The notes under the pieces are model-generated. The model had not been told where the DNA came from and did no database searches. It was given only the letters and a program-made list of their open reading frames with translations. The position numbers were made by a program, and so were the translations under genes. Below are positions 61,440-64,000 of a DNA stretch of 64,000 bases, one piece after another. Origin of the DNA: Sphaerotilus montanus (GTDB lineage Bacteria > Pseudomonadota > Gammaproteobacteria > Burkholderiales > Burkholderiaceae_C). The stretch covers positions 2,294,001 to 2,358,000 of the forward strand of contig NZ_JACCFH010000001.1 of the NCBI RefSeq assembly GCF_013410775.1. The letters run 5' to 3'. Position 1 is the first letter of the stretch, and every line of letters starts with the position of its first letter.

Positions 61440-61853
61440 TCAGAAGGCCAGCGTGTTGACGCCGGGCTTGAGCAGGTGCGCGGCCACTTCGGCCGGCTTG
61501 GCTGGCGTGACGCCGTCGATCAGATCGCTGGCCTGCTTGCCGGTGTTGGGCAGGTAGAGGGCGCAGACCTCGACCTTGGCCCCTGCCTTGATCACCCCCT
61601 GCAGCATCTGCTGCGGTGTCACGTTGCGCGGCTTGAGCGTCGGCATCTCCTTGCCGACGAGCGCGATGTCGCCCGCTGCGTCACACAGCAGTACACGCAC
61701 CGGGGCCTTCTGCTCCAGGGCCTGACCTGCCAGCACGAGCCCGGCGCCCTGGGCCATGGCGTTGCCGGAATGGATGTTGACAAACAGTTCTTCCGCCTGC
61801 ACCGCCACAGCGGTAGACAGGAGGGCGGCGGCGATGAGCAGTGATTTTTTCAT
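61440..61853 (-). CDS. Periplasmic DsrE-family protein
   Basis: 137 residues from the ATG at 61853. Signal peptide MKKSLLIAAALLSTAVAVQA is clear. The mature part has the DsrE/DsrF-like fold pattern: 'ELFVNIHSGNAMAQGAGLVLAGQAL', then 'VRVLLCDAAGD' and 'KVEVCALYLPN', each with a cysteine that could carry sulfur. Located between sox genes and an ETHE1-like gene, it may handle sulfane sulfur in the periplasm. Direct evidence of activity is absent. Confidence 0.85.
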   Translation of the reverse strand: MKKSLLIAAALLSTAVAVQAEELFVNIHSGNAMAQGAGLVLAGQALEQKAPVRVLLCDAAGDIALVGKEMPTLKPRNVTPQQMLQGVIKAGAKVEVCALYLPNTGKQASDLIDGVTPAKPAEVAAHLLKPGVNTLAF

Positions 61854-62113
61854 GATGAGGGACTCCATTGATCGAGGGTTGAGGATGGGTGAGGGCGAAT
61901 ATCTGGAAGGCGGTGACCAGCTTGCCGTTGGCGGATCACGGGGCCATCGGTTCTGCAGCCAGCACGGCGCTGACCATGTCGTTCACGGGTTTTTCGGGCG
62001 TGTTGATCGCGCAGGCTCAGTACAGGCATGGCAGAGCCGGCGGCCAGCGCACAGCACAAGGCGGTCAGGGCGGTGGCCCAGAAGGTCCGGCTGCGGGTCG
62101 AGCGATGCGTCAT
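61850..62113 (-). pseudogene. Short, possibly frameshifted secreted-protein remnant
   Basis: Between the DsrE gene and the globin gene (256 bases) no convincing intact gene is seen. Reading from an ATG at 62113 gives a good signal-peptide-like start (SRTFWATALTALCCALAAGSA), but after about 35 residues the frame becomes implausible. In another frame the sequence CAINTPEKPVNDMVSAVLAAEPMAP appears in part (INTPEKPVNDM...AAEPMAP) before a stop, as if one base had been gained or lost. It could be a decayed or mis-sequenced small secreted protein. Confidence 0.25.
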
Positions 62114-62550
62114 CGCGGGCACCCCACGGCGTGGCTGGTGTCACGGGTGTTGACCATGTGCTGGGCCATGTCGGAGAAGGCCCGCTCGATCGCGTCATGC
62201 AGCGCCGGGTCGGTCACCTGCTCCGCGAGCGCCTGGCGCATGCACAGCATCCATTCGTCGCGCTCCACGGGGCCGATGGCATAGGGGGCATGCCGCATGC
62301 GCAGCCGGGGGTGGCCGCGCTCGCGGATGTACAGCGGTGGTCCGCCGAACCAGCCGCTCAGGTACTTGAACAGGCTGTCGGCGCTGCCCGCCAGACTGTC
62401 GGGATGCAGGCGCCGCACGGTGAAGGCTTCGGGCAACTCGTCCATGAGCGTGTAGAAGCGGTCCACCAGCGCGTGGATCGCCGGAGCGCCGCCCAGACGG
62501 GTGTAGACGCTGTCGGTGGCGACCGTGGTGTCATCCAGGGTGTCGGTCAT
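62110..62550 (-). CDS. Group II truncated haemoglobin
   Basis: 146 residues from the ATG at 62550; ATG at 62574 (eight residues longer, overlapping the upstream stop) is an alternative. The 2-on-2 globin pattern is complete: 'GGAPAIHALVDRFYTLM' for helices A-B, 'LFKYLSGWFGGPPLY' for E-F and GHPRLRMRHAPYAIG with proximal H87; tryptophan W100 in 'ERDEWMLCM' is the group II G8 mark. Such globins bind O2 or NO or take part in redox protection. It follows the ETHE1-like gene on the minus strand, in the cytochrome bd operon direction. Confidence 0.92.
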   Translation of the reverse strand: MTDTLDDTTVATDSVYTRLGGAPAIHALVDRFYTLMDELPEAFTVRRLHPDSLAGSADSLFKYLSGWFGGPPLYIRERGHPRLRMRHAPYAIGPVERDEWMLCMRQALAEQVTDPALHDAIERAFSDMAQHMVNTRDTSHAVGCPR

Positions 62551-62561
62551 GGTGTGGGTTT

Positions 62562-63245
62562 TCAGGTTCTGCATTCGGGATGCCCGAGGGGGGGGCTGGC
62601 CACCGACATCACGCGTACCCGGGCCAGGAACTCGTCGCGTGTGGCGCCCCCGAACCAGGGATGCCAGCGCCGCTGTTCGAGCACGCTGGAGACGGTGCGG
62701 GCCCGCTGGGCGTGGCCGGTGAACAGCAGCGTTTCGTCGGGCCGTCGGAAGACCTTGTTCATCACGCTGTCCCACAACGACTCCGGCAGGGCCGGGCGCG
62801 GCTGGAAGGGGCAGGCGTCCACGGCCAGCAGCCCGCCGCAGAACAGCCGGTCCCGCCACAGGTAGCTCAGACAGCCGGCGGTGTGCCCCGGGGTCTGCAG
62901 CACCTGGATGTGTTCGTTGCCAAAGGTCAGGACGGCGTGCGCGGGCTCGGTGGTGGCGTTGCGGGTCCGGGTTCGAGTTCGGGTCTGCGAAGGCGGGGGC
63001 AGGCCATGCTGGATGCGAGGGGCACCGAGTGCTTCCAGTGCCACGACTTCGCCCTTCAATACGTCGTCGTGCTCATGGGTGCGCAGCAGCCAGCGCAGGC
63101 GCAGGCGGTGTTCGTCGAGCATGGCCCTCAGCAGGGGCACATCGGCGCCGCGCGGGTCGACCAGCACGGCCTCGCCAGCGTCCAGATCGCCCAGCAGATA
63201 GCTCACCGCGCCACTGCGTTCGTCGTGCAGGATCCGGAAATACAT
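62562..63245 (-). CDS. ETHE1-like metallo-beta-lactamase-fold protein with altered metal site
   Basis: 227 residues. The N-terminus (HDERSGAVSYLLGDLDAGEAVLVDP) and 'RTHEHDDVLKGE', 'LQTPGHTAGCLSYL' resemble persulfide dioxygenase (ETHE1) and related hydrolases. But HxHxDH is HEHDDV (57-62), losing the last residue, and the usual GD of the FTGD strand is GGLL (137-140); H121 and H178 remain. Metal binding should be changed or limited to one site. Residues 86-99 are a low-complexity Arg/Thr run encoded by short repeats. It starts three bases after the YbgE stop. Sulfur context favours a sulfur-related role, but catalysis is doubtful. Confidence 0.78.
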   Translation of the reverse strand: MYFRILHDERSGAVSYLLGDLDAGEAVLVDPRGADVPLLRAMLDEHRLRLRWLLRTHEHDDVLKGEVVALEALGAPRIQHGLPPPSQTRTRTRTRNATTEPAHAVLTFGNEHIQVLQTPGHTAGCLSYLWRDRLFCGGLLAVDACPFQPRPALPESLWDSVMNKVFRRPDETLLFTGHAQRARTVSSVLEQRRWHPWFGGATRDEFLARVRVMSVASPPLGHPECRT

Positions 63246-63248
63246 GGG

Positions 63249-63554
63249 TCACCCCTTCAGCATGGCGGCCAGCAGCAGCGCGGCAGCACAGGACCAGCCC
63301 GAGAAGAACACCCGCCAGATCCACCGCTGCGGCACGAAGCCCACGCCCCGGACGAACCCGGCGCTCATGGCCCAGAACAGGGCCATGGCGAGCGGGTGGT
63401 CGGCCTTGCCGGTCGCATCGGCCATCAGCGGGGGATACAGCGTGCCGACCACCATGATCAGCAGCGCCACGGCCAGGCTGGGCAGGTGCGTGCCCGGCGG
63501 CTGTGGGGGTGGTGTCATGGGGGGGACCAGGGCGGGCGACGTGTCCACGGTCAC
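63249..63554 (-). CDS. ybgE: Cyd operon YbgE-family membrane protein
   Basis: 101 residues from a GTG overlapping the cydX stop (GTGA). Proline-rich N-terminus, then three hydrophobic segments: 'SLAVALLIMVVGTLYPPLM', 'MALFWAMSAGFVRGVGFVP' and 'WRVFFSGWSCAAALLLAAML'. The SAGFVRGVGFVPQ signature is that of YbgE proteins encoded with cytochrome bd genes; their function is not settled. Position directly after cydX supports the call. Confidence 0.85.
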   Translation of the reverse strand: MTVDTSPALVPPMTPPPQPPGTHLPSLAVALLIMVVGTLYPPLMADATGKADHPLAMALFWAMSAGFVRGVGFVPQRWIWRVFFSGWSCAAALLLAAMLKG

Positions 63555-63679
63555 CGTCTCCAGGCGGCCGAGCGCTCGGCGGCGTCGGCCCGGCCGCTCT
63601 CGTTCTCACCCCACAGCGCGTTCATGATGGCCAGCAGGACGGCAAAGCCGACGCCGAGCATCCAGGCGAAATACCACAT
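63551..63679 (-). CDS. cydX: Cytochrome bd oxidase small subunit CydX
   Basis: 42 residues from the ATG at 63679: MWYFAWMLGVGFAVLLAIMNAL followed by WGENES. The start and single membrane helix are diagnostic for CydX, which stabilises the haem site of the bd oxidase. It is 41 bases after the cydB stop and overlaps ybgE. Its C-terminal tail is somewhat longer than in E. coli. Confidence 0.93.
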   Translation of the reverse strand: MWYFAWMLGVGFAVLLAIMNALWGENESGRADAAERSAAWRR

Positions 63680-63720
63680 GGTTGATGTCCTTCCGGTGGG
63701 TTGCAATGTCGTCGGCAATG

Positions 63721-64000
63721 TCAGTAGGCGGTGTGTTCGTTGGCGCGGATGTGCGCCAGCGTGACCTTGCCGCGCATCACGCGGTAAGCCCACGAGGTGT
63801 AGAACACGATCAGCGGCATGAAGATCAGCGTGGCCCAGAACATCAGGCCCAGCGTCAGGTGGCTGGAGGCGCTGTCCCACACCGTCAGGCTGGCGTTCGG
63901 CTGGGTCGAGGACGGCATGACAAACGGGAACATCGCCGCACCCGCGGTGCCGATGACCCCCACGATGGCCAGCGCGGACGCCACGAAGGCGCTGAGCGTG
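63721..64000 (-). CDS. cydB: Cytochrome bd ubiquinol oxidase subunit II, C-terminal part
   Basis: The last 93 or so residues of CydB; the 5' part is outside the window. The final two membrane helices ('ASALAIVGVIGTAGAAMFPFVMPS' and 'LTLGLMFWATLIFMPLIVFYTSWAYRVMRGKVT') and the PSS...LTVWDSASS loop are typical. Bd oxidase is a high-affinity quinol oxidase that resists sulfide and NO, which fits the neighbouring sulfur genes. Confidence 0.95.
   Translation of the reverse strand, partial: TLSAFVASALAIVGVIGTAGAAMFPFVMPSSTQPNASLTVWDSASSHLTLGLMFWATLIFMPLIVFYTSWAYRVMRGKVTLAHIRANEHTAY

Noticed and set aside
62551-62859. Longer version of the truncated haemoglobin
   Set aside because: The added residues come from an alternative frame of the ETHE1-like gene and are not globin sequence.

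Overview
The window is high-GC DNA from a chromosome, most likely a betaproteobacterium of the order Burkholderiales (Leptothrix/Sphaerotilus/Rubrivivax-like). The reasons are the str-operon layout, an SoxCD-containing sox cluster, a CydX/YbgE-type cytochrome bd operon, dense operons with overlapping stop and start codons, and strong G/C at third codon positions. The genus is an inference. I saw no rRNA, tRNA, insertion sequence or CRISPR array. Both ends cut genes: acetoacetyl-CoA synthetase on the left, cydB on the right.

Layout. 1-5.6 kb (minus strand): acetoacetate-CoA ligase, a Tat-type peptide-binding protein, pyrF and purB. 5.7-16.1 kb: an accessory stretch with an unrecognised lower-GC small protein, a BTAD/SARP-type regulator, a Crp-family regulator divergent from a large class III nucleotide cyclase-ATPase-TPR protein, a 1180-residue DyP-peroxidase/cytochrome P450 fusion, and a membrane-anchored M48-like protein that has lost its zinc motif. 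16.3-22.8 kb: a coupled operon of SPFH/SHOCT, DUF4178, DUF350, membrane spermidine-synthase-like and FAD oxidoreductase genes, with a convergent overlapping speD. 22.8-27.9 kb (minus): the str operon rpsL-rpsG-fusA-tuf-rpsJ, ending in a hairpin terminator straight after rpsJ. 28-31.5 kb: a LysR regulator and two tandem FMN-dependent L-lactate dehydrogenase paralogues.

31.6-51.9 kb is the most unusual part: a roughly 20-kb, tightly coupled operon of a GAF-HlyD adaptor, a PqqD-like/M50 protease/HlyD fusion, a shortened SecA paralogue, a second HlyD adaptor, a 3154-residue cell-surface-like protein (LEPR-XLL start, DUF4347, seven propeller-like repeats, a LamG-like domain, many cadherin-like repeats, C-terminal membrane segment), a hybrid histidine kinase with receiver and Hpt domains, and a REC-GGDEF-EAL regulator. 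There is no ABC exporter ATPase and no RTX repeat, so I read this as a candidate dedicated export and c-di-GMP control system for a LEPR-XLL giant protein.

51.9-60.5 kb is a sulfur-oxidation cluster: rhodanese (minus), SoxH-like hydrolase, ArsR-type repressor, then soxCD-YZ-AX-B, the complete periplasmic Sox enzyme set. AT-rich operator-like sites precede both the hydrolase/rhodanese pair and the repressor. 60.5-64 kb (minus): an alpha/beta hydrolase, a periplasmic DsrE protein, a group II truncated haemoglobin, an ETHE1-like protein lacking some metal ligands, YbgE, CydX and the 3' end of cydB. Sulfur oxidation and a sulfide-tolerant terminal oxidase therefore lie side by side.
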